A stretch of 64,000 nucleotides of DNA from Metaphire vulgaris (lineage: Eukaryota; Annelida; Clitellata; Crassiclitellata; Megascolecidae), in NCBI GenBank assembly GCA_018105865.1, contig CM030853.1, positions 1,508,429 to 1,572,428 on the forward strand, written 5' to 3'. The position numbers were made by a program, and so were the translations under genes. Below, one piece after another: positions 1-14,572 of the stretch (position 1 is its first letter; each line of letters begins with the position of its first letter). The notes under the pieces are model-generated. The model did not search any database, was not told where the DNA came from, and saw only the letters and a list, made by a program, of their open reading frames with translations.

Positions 1-412
1 CACCACCACCACCACCACCACCACCACCACCACCACCACCACCACCACCACCACCACCACCACCACCACCACCACCACCACCACCACCACCACCACCACC
101 ACCACCACCACCACCACTGCTCACCACCACCACCACTGCCACCACCACCACCACCACCACCACCACCACCACCACCACCACCACCACCACCACCACCACT
201 GCACCACCACCACCACCACCACCACCACCACCACCACCACCACCACCACCACCACCACCACCACCACCACCACTGCCACCACCACCACCACCACCACCAC
301 CACCACCACCACCACCACCACCACCACTGCACCACCACCACCACTGCCACCACCACCACCACCACCACTGCTGCACCACTGCCACCACTGCTGCTGCTGC
401 TGCACTGCTGCC

Positions 413-449
<37 letters not shown>

Positions 450-701
450 CCACTGCCACTGCCACTGCTGCTGCTGCTGCTGCCACCACTGCCACTGCTG
501 CTGCACCACCACCACCACCACCACCACCACTGCCACCTACCACCACCACTGCTGCTGCTGCTGCTTGCTGCCATTGCTGCTGCTGCTGCTGCCACCTGCA
601 CCACCACCACCACCACCACCACCACCACCACCACCACCACCACCACCACCACCACCACCACCACCACCACCACCACCACCACCACTGCTACTACTACCAC
701 A

Positions 702-743
<42 letters not shown>

Positions 744-907
744 CACTACTACTATTATTATTTTATTATTATTATTTACTACTACTACTACTATTACCAT
801 TATTGTTGTAATTATGTAAATAATAATAATAATAATAATAATTATTATTATTATTAATATTATTATTATTATTACTGCTACTACTACTATTACCATTATT
901 GTTGTAT

Positions 908-985
<78 letters not shown>
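1..985. repeat. Compound trinucleotide microsatellite (CCA, TGC, ACT, TTA)
   Basis: Nearly 1 kb of CAC/ACC units, then TGC, ACT and ATT units, running up to within 10 bases of the first channel exon. Open frames here are low-complexity homopolymers and not genes. The window edge cuts it. Confidence 0.98.
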
Positions 986-994
986 GTGCTGCAG

Positions 995-1097
995 ACATCT
1001 GCTCAAAAGAAGGAAGAATCGAAAGTGAAGCAGACGTTCTTTGTAGACAATCCGTTTGTCTCCATTAGTCCGAGCGCAGATTCTCTTCACCTGGAAG
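995..1097 (+). CDS. Nav1: Nav exon 1 of window: I-II linker
   Basis: Open for 34 codons and ends with one spare base before GTATTC. It encodes a polar stretch with KKEESKVKQ and TFFVDNPFV. The acceptor TGCTGCAG directly follows a TTA microsatellite, which supplies its T-rich tract. Its phase fits the next exon. The start is the least certain exon edge of this gene. Confidence 0.72.
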
Positions 1098-4000
1098 GTA
1101 TTCTTCTATTCTTGATTCCGTTGCTTTCTCTATACGACCATAAGGTATCCTAGATCGACATCAAAGCATAGGCCTACTTATTATTCAATTCCCCGTCTAA
1201 CAAAACTGACATACTGAAACTGACCGTCGAAAACTTTATTTGGGTGGGTGGGTGTGTAGGATAGAAGGGTTGCAAGAAAATAATGTGCCGAGAATAATAT
1301 TCTTTGATTACCTTATTTTATTTCTTTGCTTGTTGACTTTTTTACTGGAAGATGTTGGGGCTTTGTGTCGGTGCCCCCCCCCTCCACACACATATTCCGG
1401 AACCCTGGGTACGCCAAGCGGGCTCAATTTTAAAGGTTAATTCTGCCGGCGCAAAGATCATCTTTCTTCTGAAACAGCTTCTGCCGAATTTTGAGACACA
1501 AATAATGCCGTTAAATTTATTCCGCCCTAAAGAGATATCCTTACAATTTAACAAGCGCCTACGACCGAGTTCAGGTGACTTGATGAGTGCACGTAGACCA
1601 GTGTTTATTTTAGCCACCTTGACATTGGGGGGGAGTTTGAAATGTTTGGCGGGACAAGATTTGCCTCTCCACGCTTTTTTTTGGGGGGGGGATTTCCATC
1701 CCCCAAGCCAACATATACAAATTTGGGGGGGATTTTAAAACTTGGGGAGGGATCCTCCAAAAACAGGCCTAGAATAAACACTGCATGTAGACTATCGTGA
1801 CATCTTATAATCGTCACACACACACGCACACACAAACACACATACACACGATTACCATTGCGAGGCTGTTGTATTGTCTTTCAGACGTTCAAGTTTTAAA
1901 AGAACTGGTAAACGAAGCTTGTGGCAAGAGAAGTGAGTGTTTCGAAGAGGAGATTACTGTATTTTCGCCCATCAAAATTCAGGCTAATCTACAGTAGAAC
2001 CTCGTTATAACGTGCTTAGCGGGTGTCCAATATTGAGTACGTAATATCCCGAGGTACGTTATATCCAGTATCATCAAATACGGTAGTGCATCACACGGGA
2101 CCATATTTTGCGGTACTTTATAACCGAATATACAATGTTATAACCGAGTCGGTTATAACGAAGTTCTACTGTAGTTGAGGAAAGACCTTGACCTTAACAG
2201 AGGCATCCAAAGAGACTTTTGACAATTACTTAATTATTTTCAAGAGAAATATTCAGATTATATGAAATATGGCAACGAAACACCCTTGTCTTTGGTTATG
2301 CTATTCTTACGGCGCTATATAAATAGTCCAATATACAATACATGGATATTTGTACACCTCCTAAACCCCCCACCCCAATCCCAGCTATGAGATGACCTTT
2401 TTTGCGCTTGTCAGACTTTCTTGGCAAGGGGACCCCCAGAATTTACCGACATCCCCCAAATTTATAATCTTATATATAATCCTGATACAACGCAATACAA
2501 TTCGGATAGACAGGCGAATATGCTCTCCATGTGGTAGTGGTACATTTCACAAGCACGGCTCTTTTATTTTATTAAAATTCATTTTAATTTTTTCTAAATC
2601 GACATTGAATTTTGTTGTCTTATACAACGGTACGTGTGTCCGTGCGTTCAGGTGAGGCGGGAAACCCGTCCGGGTGGAAGGCGAAGCTGAGGGCCGCCTG
2701 CCGGCGACTGCTGTTCGGCTGGGAGTGCTTCCCCTGCTGGTACCGGTTCGCCAAGGCGGTCGAACTGTTCGTCATGGACGCCTTCGTCGACCTCTTCATC
2801 ACCGTTTGCATCATCGTCAACACCATCTTCATGGCCATGGATCACGCCAACATGAGCCAGGAGATGACCAGGGCGCTGGCCATTGGAAACTACGTGAGCT
2901 AAAACACCATCTACCCCTCTCTTCCGCTCCATTCCCCCCCGCATCCCCTGGCAGCGAAAACGATTGTTTGCCCCCCCATGCGCTGATAGCAAACGTAATT
3001 TTAAAAAACACCGCTATTTTTAGCCAGTGACGTAAAGCGCGCGTAATTGTTGCTTATCAGCTTGCCCCTCCCAGCCCCCTAGCTACGCCACTGTTTTCAG
3101 CCATCAAAATAATGATTGACCGAGAGCTTATCTTGTAGCGGCCCGATGTCCCGAATTTGATACTCTTCTATGCATCATTAAGCGGCGCTATAGAAGTTCA
3201 AGGTAACAATATTAGATTAGAGTTTGGCTATACTGCGGGAGGGGGGGCATTGTGAAGACATTTTTTCTTGGAACGCGGGCTTCGATCGCTCGATCTTCTG
3301 ACCTTTCTGGCCCGTTGACCTTTCTGACCCGTTGACCTTACTGACCTCTGTCGGTTGTTGCTGTAACAGGTGTTTACGGCGATCTTCACGGCGGAAGCGG
3401 TGCTCAAGATACTCGCCCTCGGCCTATATCGTTACCTGGGCGACAGGTGGAATTGCTTTGATATCGTCATCGTTGCGCTGAGCCTCGTCGAACTAGGACT
3501 CGCCAACGTCAAGGGACTTTCCATCCTCCGGTCTTTCCGTCTGGTAGTTTCGCTTTCGTTTATCGTTTTCGTCGCGGTTTCACTTTCGTTTAACACTACG
3601 GCTGCAGTGTTTTAACCCTTTCGCTTGCTGCGTGCTAAGACTTATAGGGGCTGTCCATTAATTACGTCAACAAATTTTTGGCAATTTTTACCCCTTCCCT
3701 CTAGCAACAACTGTCAACTTAACTTTCGGTGACCTCCCCTATAATTATGACAAAAACTTTTGACCCCCCCCATTAAGATCAGTGACGGGTCCCCCTAAAA
3801 AGTTTAGACGGTTATTATTTTTGTGGCGATGACCTCTTCTCCTTTCTTTTGTTCATCAAATGTCATAATGTCATTTTTGCTTGACAGACTTTTTCCGTTG
3901 TAATAAATAGTATTCCATGAAATTTCCTATTTTTATCATTTGTAAAAAATTGATTTTGTTGACGTCAACTTCTCTTGACCCCCCCCCCCCTCACCCCTGT

Positions 4001-7000
4001 TAACAACTGTCAAACTTTTTCAACGCTCCCTATTTTGTCGACGTAATTAATGGACAGCCCCATATACATTTTAGGCCTATAGGCCTATACTACGCCACGA
4101 CAGAAGCCAATGGAAGGTGATTTGATCAGCAGATGCGTGTATAGATATGCAGAAATTTCACCATGCGGAGAAAATTCTCTGACGAAAACCACATTTCCTT
4201 TTGTCCCCATCTTCATTGCATCAAATCCTACTAGAATAGTCATTAACGAGGGTTGTCATGGATGAACCGCTTTAAATGCAAAGGACGATGGCCTAAGTTT
4301 GCAATAGCGATTGATGTCGATATAGTGAAGAATGCTAAAGATAGTGGCTCAATATGGTCTTTGAAACTGATCTCTAACAGGACGAAATAAGTTTCAAAAT
4401 TGCGGTTGAATTTGCACAAATCCTATGCACTATTAGCATTATGGAATAACGAGGGTTGTCATGGATGAGCCGTTTTAAATGCAGAAGGTGATGGCCCATG
4501 TCTGCAATGGCGATTGATATCAATGTAGTAATGGATGCTAAAGATAGTGGCTGAATATGGTGCTTCAATTCGATCTCTAACAGGACTAAATAAGTTTCAA
4601 AAATGCGGTTTAATTTGCACAAATTCTATGCATTATTAGCATTATGGAATAACGGGGGTTGTCATGTTGGAGGCGATCTAAATACAGAAGACGATGGCCT
4701 AAGTTTGCAATAGCGATTGATATCGATGTAGTGAAGAATGCTAAAGATAGTGGCTCAATATGATGCTTGAAATCGATCTCTAACAGGACAAAATAAGTTT
4801 CAAAAATGCGGTTTAATTTGCACAAATATATCCCGTCTATATTTGTCTCAACAGCGTTCGAAATGAAGCACCTGTCAGTTTTATTGCAATTTATTCACGA
4901 TGTGTTCTACATTATAACAGGGCTATTTTTCAGTGGGAACGCACGGAAACGGCGTTCCCAGACCTTTTTTCCAGATTGTGTATATAATTATGGATATGTA
5001 ATAATGCGTTTGGGAACGTACAGGTACGGCGTTCCCACGCCCGTTTTTGTTGAAGAGTAAAAAAGGTTGAGTTCCCAAACCTTTTCTTCTAGAAAAAAGC
5101 CCTGTCTACATATAGCATGTCTACGCATCAAACTTAACCCCTTAACTGGGGATCCCGGACATATTCGTCCATTTAAAATTGAGTTACAGTTAAATACACG
5201 GTTAAGGGGTTAAAGGGTTAAGATAGACTAAAGAACAAGACATACGAATAAGCAACTAGTCACTGTGGCACGGCTTACGAAAGCGCTGTATAAATCCACG
5301 AGATTTCACTTAGGCCTACTTATTTTCGCTGCGCTTCTGTCCATATGCAGCTGCGAGTGTTCAAACTGGCCAAGTCCTGGCCGACGCTGAACCTTCTGAT
5401 CGGGATCATCGGTCGGACGATGGGCGCCCTCGGCAACCTCTGCTTCGTCCTCGCCATCATCATCTTCATCTTCGCCGTCATGGGCATGCAGCTGTTCGGC
5501 GAGAGCTACGGCCCGGCGCACTTCGACGAGACGCCGCCGCGCTGGAATTTCCTCGACTTCCTCCACTCGTTCATGATCATCTTCCGGGTCCTGTGCGGCG
5601 AGTGGATCGAGTCCATGTGGGCGTGCATCCACTGCGCCGGACTCCTTTGCATTCCGTTCTTCCTGCTGACGATGATCATCGGAAATCTCGTGGTACGTCT
5701 CGGTACTGTACGGCGGGGAGGGGGAGCAGTGGCGGCACCACCTGGGGGCAGGGGGCTCCGTGCCCCCCTATTGAGTGCCTGCCCCCCAGTGGCCCCCCAG
5801 TGGCCCCTCAGTGGCCCATAAATTAAACAACAAGTGGGCCCCCAGATTGTTGCCGCCAGATTTTTGGGACCCTTAACTACCGGATATATCCATTTTACAT
5901 TGAGTTACATTAAAACAACAAATTGTTTCATCCTCCATTTTTGATTACTGTAGCACTAGTCCTTGCATTGCCAATTTGATTTTTAAGAAAAACAAGACTG
6001 GTTTTATCTCTCGATTGATTTTTAGACATTTGACAGAGAATGAATTCTTAAAGACTTTGTATAGTGTCGTTTCAAATGGCTCATTTGTGGCATTTCAAGA
6101 AAGCTCTAGAAAAATTGAGACAGAATATATTCCAATTCTAGTACGGTTTGACACAGCAAAGATGGGGACACAAGAATATGTGGTTTTAATTCGTTTCTGT
6201 CACTCTTATAAAATAAACTAGCCTACTCTTAATTGCCACTTTATCTCTCGATTTTTGATTTTTAGACATTTGACAGAGAATGGATTTCTGAAAGACTGTT
6301 TAGTGTCGTTTCAAATGGCTAATTATTTTTCGTGGCATTTCGAAAGCTCTAGAAAAAATTGAGACAGAATATATTGACAATTCTAGTACGGTTTGATACA
6401 GCAAAGATGGGGACACAAGAATATGTGGTTTTAATTCGTTTCATCACTCTTCTGAATTTTCATGTCTATAGCCTACTGTAGCACTATCATTGTCCAATTT
6501 CAAACAGGGCATGATTTTTTGCATACCTATGAAGGCCTAAACACCTGCTGTTAGCAATAGTCCTTCCATAGGCTAATGTCAAACAGAGAATCACCTGTAT
6601 AAAATTTTTTCCTTCTATAAAACCTGCGATAGAAAACGAACCAGTTATCTCTTCTCTTACCTGTCTTCTTCTTGTTCTTGTCTCGTCGCCGTCTCCCGCA
6701 CGTACGCAGGTGCTCAATCTCTTCCTGGCCCTGCTGCTCAGCTCCTTCGGGGCCGAGTCGCTGCAGACGTCGCAGGACGAGACGGAACCGAACAAGCTCC
6801 AGGAGGCGGTCGACCGGATCGCCCGCTTCGTCGCCTACCTCAACTCGCAGCTGCTCGTCTGCGTCTACTTCCGGTTGAAGAAGCAGACGATCGACGACGA
6901 ATTCGACGTCGCCTTCGCCAAGATCGACTTCAGCGGAAAGATCTGGTTTCCGTAGCGGCGGCGGCGACGGCGGCGGCGGAGACGGCGGCGGGCGCCAAGG

Positions 7001-7010
7001 ACTCCCCCCT

Positions 7011-7041
<31 letters not shown>

Positions 7042-7168
7042 TGACGGCGCCCAGACACGTCATCAGGCGAATTCCGTGACGCACGTCACGAAGCGACGAC
7101 GACGTCATGACGACGCCGGTTCGGTGTCATCCACAGGTGCGGATTTGTTTCGTAGAACTCATTATTCT

Positions 7169-7204
<36 letters not shown>

Positions 7205-9147
7205 CGTTGTTGTTGTACAGTACAGTACACTTCTTTATAGCGGACTCGATTTAAACGAACGCGCAAAGGCTCGGACATCGCGAATTGTTTTATCAAAAGT
7301 AGATGTTGTTTTTCTATCAGATGCAAAGGACGAAGAGGGAGACGAAGAGGGAGACGAAGAGGGAGACGAAGAGGGAGACGAAGAGGGAGACGAAGAGGGA
7401 GAATGGAAGGCTCTGATTGAGAAGGAATCGAAAGGCGGTTTAGCATTCCAGGTAACACAAAACTTTAAAAGGTCAGGTTTCCCAAACTTTCTGGAACTGT
7501 GCGACTCACTCCAGCGGCCTTGTAACACTGCCGCGACCCTGCAAACCTGTTGTCAACTAAAATTGGATAAAACGCTAATAATTATAATATAAGCCGTATA
7601 TGGATGATGGCAGGCACATAAATTTCTTAGAACCTAGGCCTATTGGCAACTTTCAAGGACGTGACATTGTGGTTACCCCGCGACCCACTAGACTGAGCCC
7701 TGCGACACACTTTTGGGTCGCGACCCACATTTTGGGAAACACGATAACGCTTGTGTCGGTTCTTTACATTATTTACGAAGACTCACCGCAAGATTGGATT
7801 TCCGTTTTAATATTTAATAAGGACAAGGAGCAGACATCGCCGAGAAGAGCCGCAGATCTAGTGACGTCGTCGACAACGTCGTCGTCATCGTCGTCGTCGT
7901 CATCTTCATCTTCGGTTCAAATCGGAAACGAAATCGAGGCTCCACCTGGCGACAACCGGACGTCACCGTCGAGCCACAGCGACCACAGTCTAGGCTCCGT
8001 CTCACTAAACAACGACGACGATGACGACGACGACGACGACGACGACGACTACGAACAGGATGACGAAGAGACGCTGAGCATCGGGTGCCACGAGGCGATC
8101 CTCAGTCCGCCAGAGGTGAACGAGGTCAGCGTCGTGTTCGTCCGCTATCCGGACGAGTGCTGTCCCACCTGCGTCGGCCGCAGGTGCGCCAGGTGCGACA
8201 GGTGGTTTACCGGCAGCGGCGTCGGTCGGCGCCTGTGGAAGATCCGGTGCGCCTGCTACTCGGTCGTCGACCATCGCTACTTCGAGACGTTCATCATCGC
8301 GATGATTCTGGCCAGCAGCATCTCGCTGGTTGGTTCGCCCCACCCACCCCCTTGGCAGAATTCAGTGGTGGCCCCGGGGTTGGGGGGAGGGGGGGTTGCA
8401 GGAGATGGAAACTTCTAAGCATGGCGGGGGGGGGCTAACTATTTTTCATAAGCCTGGACTAGTCTACAGTAGTTGCTTAGAATGAGTGCACTAAAAATGG
8501 GGGCCCTCTGGGGGGAGGCATTCAATAGAGGGCACGGCCCCTCCCCCATGTGGTGCCGCCACCTCTGGAAAATCTATTTCGACGAAATGTTAGTTACTTA
8601 GTTAGTTAGTAAGTCAATTTGTATAGCGCAGAAACGTGGAAGTAGGGCCGAAGTCAAGAGCGCTTTACACTCTACAGTATACGAGATCTCATAAAAGTAC
8701 GTTTTCAGTTTTAAATGCTGATTAATATGTTCTATCTTGAAGAAGGTGAGAAGATATTGGATGAATGTTAACCCCTTAACTGGGGATCACGGATATATCC
8801 GTCCATTTTACATTGAGTTACAGTTAACGAGTTACACGGCTAAGGGGTTAATAACAAAAGGATCGCGATGATTTTTGAATGGCTGTGGAACGATAGCCTA
8901 GTCGTTCTGCTCCCTGTTCTTCGTGTTCTTTGCTTTGTACGATAGGCCATTGAGGACGTGGACATCGACAAGAAGCCGACGCTCAAGTACATTCTCAACG
9001 TCCTCGATCGCATCTTTACAATAATCTTTATCCTGGAGATGATAATGAAAGTGTCCGCTTACGGCTTCCGTAAATACTTCACCGACGCCTGGTGCTGGCT
9101 CGATTTCGTCATAGTAGCGGTATCTATAGTCTTCTTTCTTCGTCATC

Positions 9148-9194
<47 letters not shown>

Positions 9195-9396
9195 GTAATA
9201 GTAGTATTATTATTATTATTATTATAGTAATAGTAGTAGTAGTAATAGTAGTAGTAGCAGCAGTAGCAGTAGCAGCAGCAGTAGCAGCAGCAGCAGCAGT
9301 AGCAGCAGTAGTAGTAGCAGTAGCAGCAGCAGCAGCAGCAGCAGTAGTAGCAGCAGCAGCAGCAGCAGCAGCAGTAGCAGCAGTAGTAGTAGTAGC

Positions 9397-9438
<42 letters not shown>

Positions 9439-10824
9439 CAAATGAATATAACGAAACAATTAGAAGAATTACTGTACTACTTCGGGTGTTATGTCTTTGC
9501 AGATATCTTTGGTGAGTCTGGGAGCCGAAGGTGCTGGGATGGGGAACATCGGGGCCTTCCGGGCCCTGCGCACCCTCCGGGCCCTGAGACCCTTGCGTGC
9601 GGTCTCAAGATGGGAAGGCATGAAGGTAGATTGCTTAACCAAAATATTTGGTGTTCAGACGTTTAAATATAATCGATTTAAACGAACGCGGTCTCACAAA
9701 TCGAATTGTCTTATTAAAAAAAGCAGAAAGATTTTCAATGCTTCCAGCCACGACAACAAACAGCTACAGCATTCGGCCCTATAAATTAGCTATAATTACT
9801 AATTTTACTAGTTCTACATTAATATCACAGGCCTGCATTTTTTACCTTTTTGAAAATTGTTTTAATTTCAGAGGCTGATTAATTTTGTATGTAGTTTAAT
9901 GTGCTAATTTCATAAATGAAAACCGTTTTCCTCCATCACGTAAGAATTTTTAACAAAACACGAAATGAAATTGTTACGATAAGCTAAAACATTAGCATAT
10001 ATATAATTATAGCAGTACAAGCGTATGTACTTGATCCTGGTTTTTAGGCTTTTAGGGTTTTTAGCTTTTAGGGTTTTTAGGGTTTTTGGGTTCTTAAGGT
10101 TTTTAGGTTTTTGGGTTTTTATGGTTTTTATGGTTTTTAGGGTTTTTAGAGTGTTTAGGTTTTTAGGTTTTTTGGGTTTTTAGGGTTTTTAGGGTTTTTA
10201 GGTTTTTAGGGTTTTTAGCTTTTTAGGGTTTTAGGGTTTTAGAGTTTTTATGGTTTTTAGGTTTTTAGAGTGTTTAGGTTTTTAGGGTTTTTAGGTTTTT
10301 AGGGTGTTTAGGTTTTTTGGGTTTTTAGGGTTTTAGTTTTTAGGGTTTTCGGGTTTTTATGGTTTTTATGGTTTTTAAGTTTTAGGGTTTTTAAACAACT
10401 ACTACTACTATTATTAATAATATTATTACTACTACCATTGGCGTCAGTGCTGAAAGTCTGTGAAAAAAGATGGAGGAGATCTCTTGGCGCTGAGGTGTGT
10501 TAAGTATGGCAGTGGTAGGCCTACCTTTTGTACGCACACCCTCGTTAAATCTGATTAATATCTAAATTTCTATAGCGCTTTTAAAATCTTAGTTTAATAG
10601 TTTTGCAACAAGTATACGCGGTGCTTTTACAATATTGGAACACATATTGAAGAATTATGGAAAACAATTTCATGGTCCAACGATGATGATGATGACGACG
10701 ACGACGACGATGATGATGATGATGATGATTATTATTATTATTATTTACCCCCTGTAAAGCGCCCTTGTTTTTGGTTATGCTAGTTACGGCGCTATATAAA
10801 TAGTCCAGTATACAATACAATACA

Positions 10825-10883
<59 letters not shown>

Positions 10884-11845
10884 GCTACGACCACTGACGC
10901 TTTTCCAGGTGGTGGTGAACGCCCTGATCCAGGCGATTCCCGCCATCTGCAACGTCCTTCTCGTCTGCCTCGTCTTCTGGTTGATCTTCAGCATCATGGG
11001 CGTGAATCTGTTCGGCGGTCGGTTCGGCGCCTGCAGGGACGCCGCCAGCGACGCCGTCGTCAACGCCTCGCTCGTCCACAACCGATCCCAGTGCAGCGAA
11101 GTCGGCGGGCGCAACTTCACGTGGGAGAACCCGACCATCAACTTCGACAACGTTCTCATCGCCTATCTGGCACTCTTCCAAGTCGTACGTCCAGTTGTCG
11201 TCGGCGTCTTATCCAGGCCGGCTAGGGGGGGGGGAGAGATTCCCTCCGCCTCCAAGCCCCCCCACCCCCTAGCAAAATCACCCTCCAAAAACTTCCCAGC
11301 ACTGACACAAATTTTTGCATTGGATTGTGTCTCGTCCCTCCCCTCCATCCAAGTCGATTTCCTTCCCTCCCCAAAGTCTGGATAGAGCACTGGTTGTCGT
11401 CCCCTTTTTACGCCCCTTTGCAAAGGCGTCGATCCACTTATAATATTGGGAGGGGAGGCCCAAACCTCCGAAGTTAGGCACATGAAAAGTTGATGCTGTC
11501 ATTTCTCGTTGCCCTGGTCACTCACGACTCGCTATATATAAATTAACTTCTTTAGCTGTCGAATAATATAAATTTACATTTTAAAAAATCATGCTGAATT
11601 AACCTTCGACTGAAATGAAGCAACCAGACTTATTAGATCATAATTTTTATTAACGTGTTCTACGCCTGCCCTTGTATTCGCTAGATGGCGCCGCTGCGCT
11701 TTGGAATTTGAAAGAAAAACTGCTGGATATTCGGGATATAAAAGCGCAGAAGTACGCCAAATTTCATGCATTTTGACTCAGGCATTGTGAAAATATTTAC
11801 AACGAAACAGGGTGGCATCGGTTTCATTGTCCCATCGTATATATA

Positions 11846-11897
<52 letters not shown>

Positions 11898-12047
11898 GCC
11901 ATCGTGTATATATATATATCGTGTTTTAGGCAACATTCAAGGGTTGGACGGACATAATGAATAATGCCATCGACAGTAAAGAGGTTTGTTTTAATTTTTT
12001 ATGAATTGTCTCTAAATAATTGATATTTCCTCCAATTTATAGTACTG

Positions 12048-12092
<45 letters not shown>

Positions 12093-12934
12093 ATGTTGTC
12101 TTTTCGCCATTGTAATGTATCTGTGCGCGTCTGTCTCGTTGCCCGTTTGCTTTGATTGCTGCATGCCTTTGTGTTGTCGAACGTTGTCCTCCAGCACGGA
12201 ATGCAGCCGGAGTACGAGAACCGAGTGTACATGTATCTCTATTTCGTCTTCTTCATCGTCTTCGGGTCTTTCTTCACTTTGAATCTCTTCATCGGAGTGA
12301 TCATCGACAACTTCAACATGCAGAAGAAAAAGGTCGGATACGATTGCGTATATTATATTATAAATCACTCTCCTATATATATATTTATACCTCCAGACCA
12401 GTGGCGGCTCTAGGATTTGGCAAGTGGGGGGGCCGTTGGGGTGGCAACTTCTAATCATGGGGGGGGGCAACCATTTGTTGTTTAATGTATGTAGCATTAA
12501 GTATAGGGTCCCAACTGGGGGGGTTACTGGGGGCAGACACTCAATAGGGGGCACGGGCCCCCTTGGCTCCCCGGTGGAGCCGCCACTGCTCCAGACCATA
12601 TACTGTGTCTGTCGATTTTTTCGTTTTAAAAAGTCTGCAACATTCGCCTGAATATTTTCAGCGACGCCTACATTGCAAAGATGACGGTCGACAGAACGGT
12701 GTTGCTATTCGTGTGTTAACCCCTTAACTGAGAACCCCGGATATATATCCATCCATTTCACATTGAGTTACAGTTAAATACACGGTTAAGGGGTTAATGT
12801 GCGCCTATACACTGTAGGCTGGCGGATCAATGCAGCTGTTCATGACGGAAGATCAAAAGAAGTATTACAATGCAATGAAGAAACTGGGATCTAAGCAGCC
12901 TCAGAAGCCGATTCCAAAGCCAAAGGTAGGATGA

Positions 12935-12988
<54 letters not shown>

Positions 12989-13366
12989 GTAGTGGTGATG
13001 ATGATGATAGTGGTGATGGTGATGATGCTTTAACTGAAGTTTTCGTATAATTTTTTTCTGCTGATTGCGAAATTCGTTGTCTTCATAATTATCAGCCCAT
13101 GCACAATTTTCGACCATCAGCAGAAATGGGGTCGCTGGCCAAGCCCCCCCCCAGATTTTACCCCAAACATTTCCTGCACGTGAATCGCCGTAATGTCTTT
13201 GCAATTAACTAATTATTATTAATTATTATTAATTACTAATGCTGGTATCAAGCTGTATGCTTAATTACATGTCTATGTAATTATTAATTGAATATAGCTT
13301 AATACACTGATTGGCCAATAGACTGACTGATTTATTGACTGACTAATAATTAGCTACTAATTGACT

Positions 13367-13405
<39 letters not shown>

Positions 13406-14524
13406 AGACTGAGTGACTGAGTGACTGACCGATTGATTGACCGATTGATTGACTAATAAACTGCTGGATTGATTGACCGCACTGTTGTTGTTGTCGTTGT
13501 CATTCCGTCGATCACGTGACCAGCTGATGTGCTCCATGTTTCTCTTCAACCTGACGTCCAGCCAGAAGTTCGACGTGACGATTATGATCGTCATCCTTCT
13601 GAACATGCTGACGATGGCGATGGAGTACGAGGACATGCCGGCCGACATGACGGCCGCCCTCAGCACCGTCAACCAGATCTTCATCGCCGTCTTCACCACC
13701 GAGTGCGTCATGAAGCTGATCGCCCTCCGTCTCTATTACTTCAAACAGCCTTGGAACGTCTTCGATTTCGTCGTAGTCGTCATGTCCATTCTGTGTAGAT
13801 ATCCGACGAATTCTATGTTGTGCTCGATTAGTTTGCTCCTCGGGGGGGGGGGTGGCAGTGTTTAATCTAGACTCCTGGACTCCGGGGGGAACTGACAAAG
13901 CCGGGTTGGGGGAATTCTGCTAGGGGCCGCTGTTAGTCCATGTAGTATTCCAAAATTTCCGGGGGGGGATTTGAAATTTCCGGGGGAGGGCAATTCCCCC
14001 CCCGGAAACGGCCTAGATTAAACACTGGGGGAGGGTTGCTAATCGCTAGGCGGGTAGGCAGAAGTTAGGGTTATGAGTTAGGGCTGTACAGTAGAAATTC
14101 GTTATAGGCCTACCGTACAATCGGTTATAATAAGACGTACCGCAATGTACGGTCCCGTGTGTAATGCTCTTCCGTATATTGGCTGGTATTGGATATAAAG
14201 GGGTGCCTCGGATATAGCGTACTATATTTCACAGACCTGCTAAAAACGTTATAACGAAGTTCTACTGTACCAGAGATATTTTACACCCCCTAACACCCTC
14301 CCAACACCCCCTCCCAAATTTGAGACCCCCAATTTTAGCTATTGGGTGACCTTTTTTGCTTGTCAGACTTTTTGGCAGGGGACGCCCAGAATTTACCGAT
14401 ACCCCCCCCCCCCCGACCCCAAATTGATAATCCTAAAAGTAACCCTGTATTGTACATATATTTATTTATTTATTGGAGATAGATAGAGAGCTTGTTTAGA
14501 TGTTATTTGTTTTACTGTCTTTAT

Positions 14525-14572
<48 letters not shown>

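Noticed and set aside
121..998. Long frames of poly-Val, poly-Pro, poly-Ile and poly-Thr
   Set aside because: They are translations of trinucleotide repeats with no unique sequence, splice evidence or codon signal. The same applies to 9092-9459, 20233-21938, 45032-45241, 48163-48655, 51136-51444 and 57686-58462.
7107..7592. 161-residue frame taken as one protein
   Set aside because: Only 7321-7451 has splice support; the rest is a GTT repeat and intron sequence.
10037..10394. True interstitial telomere
   Set aside because: The unit is TTTTTAGGG and degenerate, not the animal TTAGGG.
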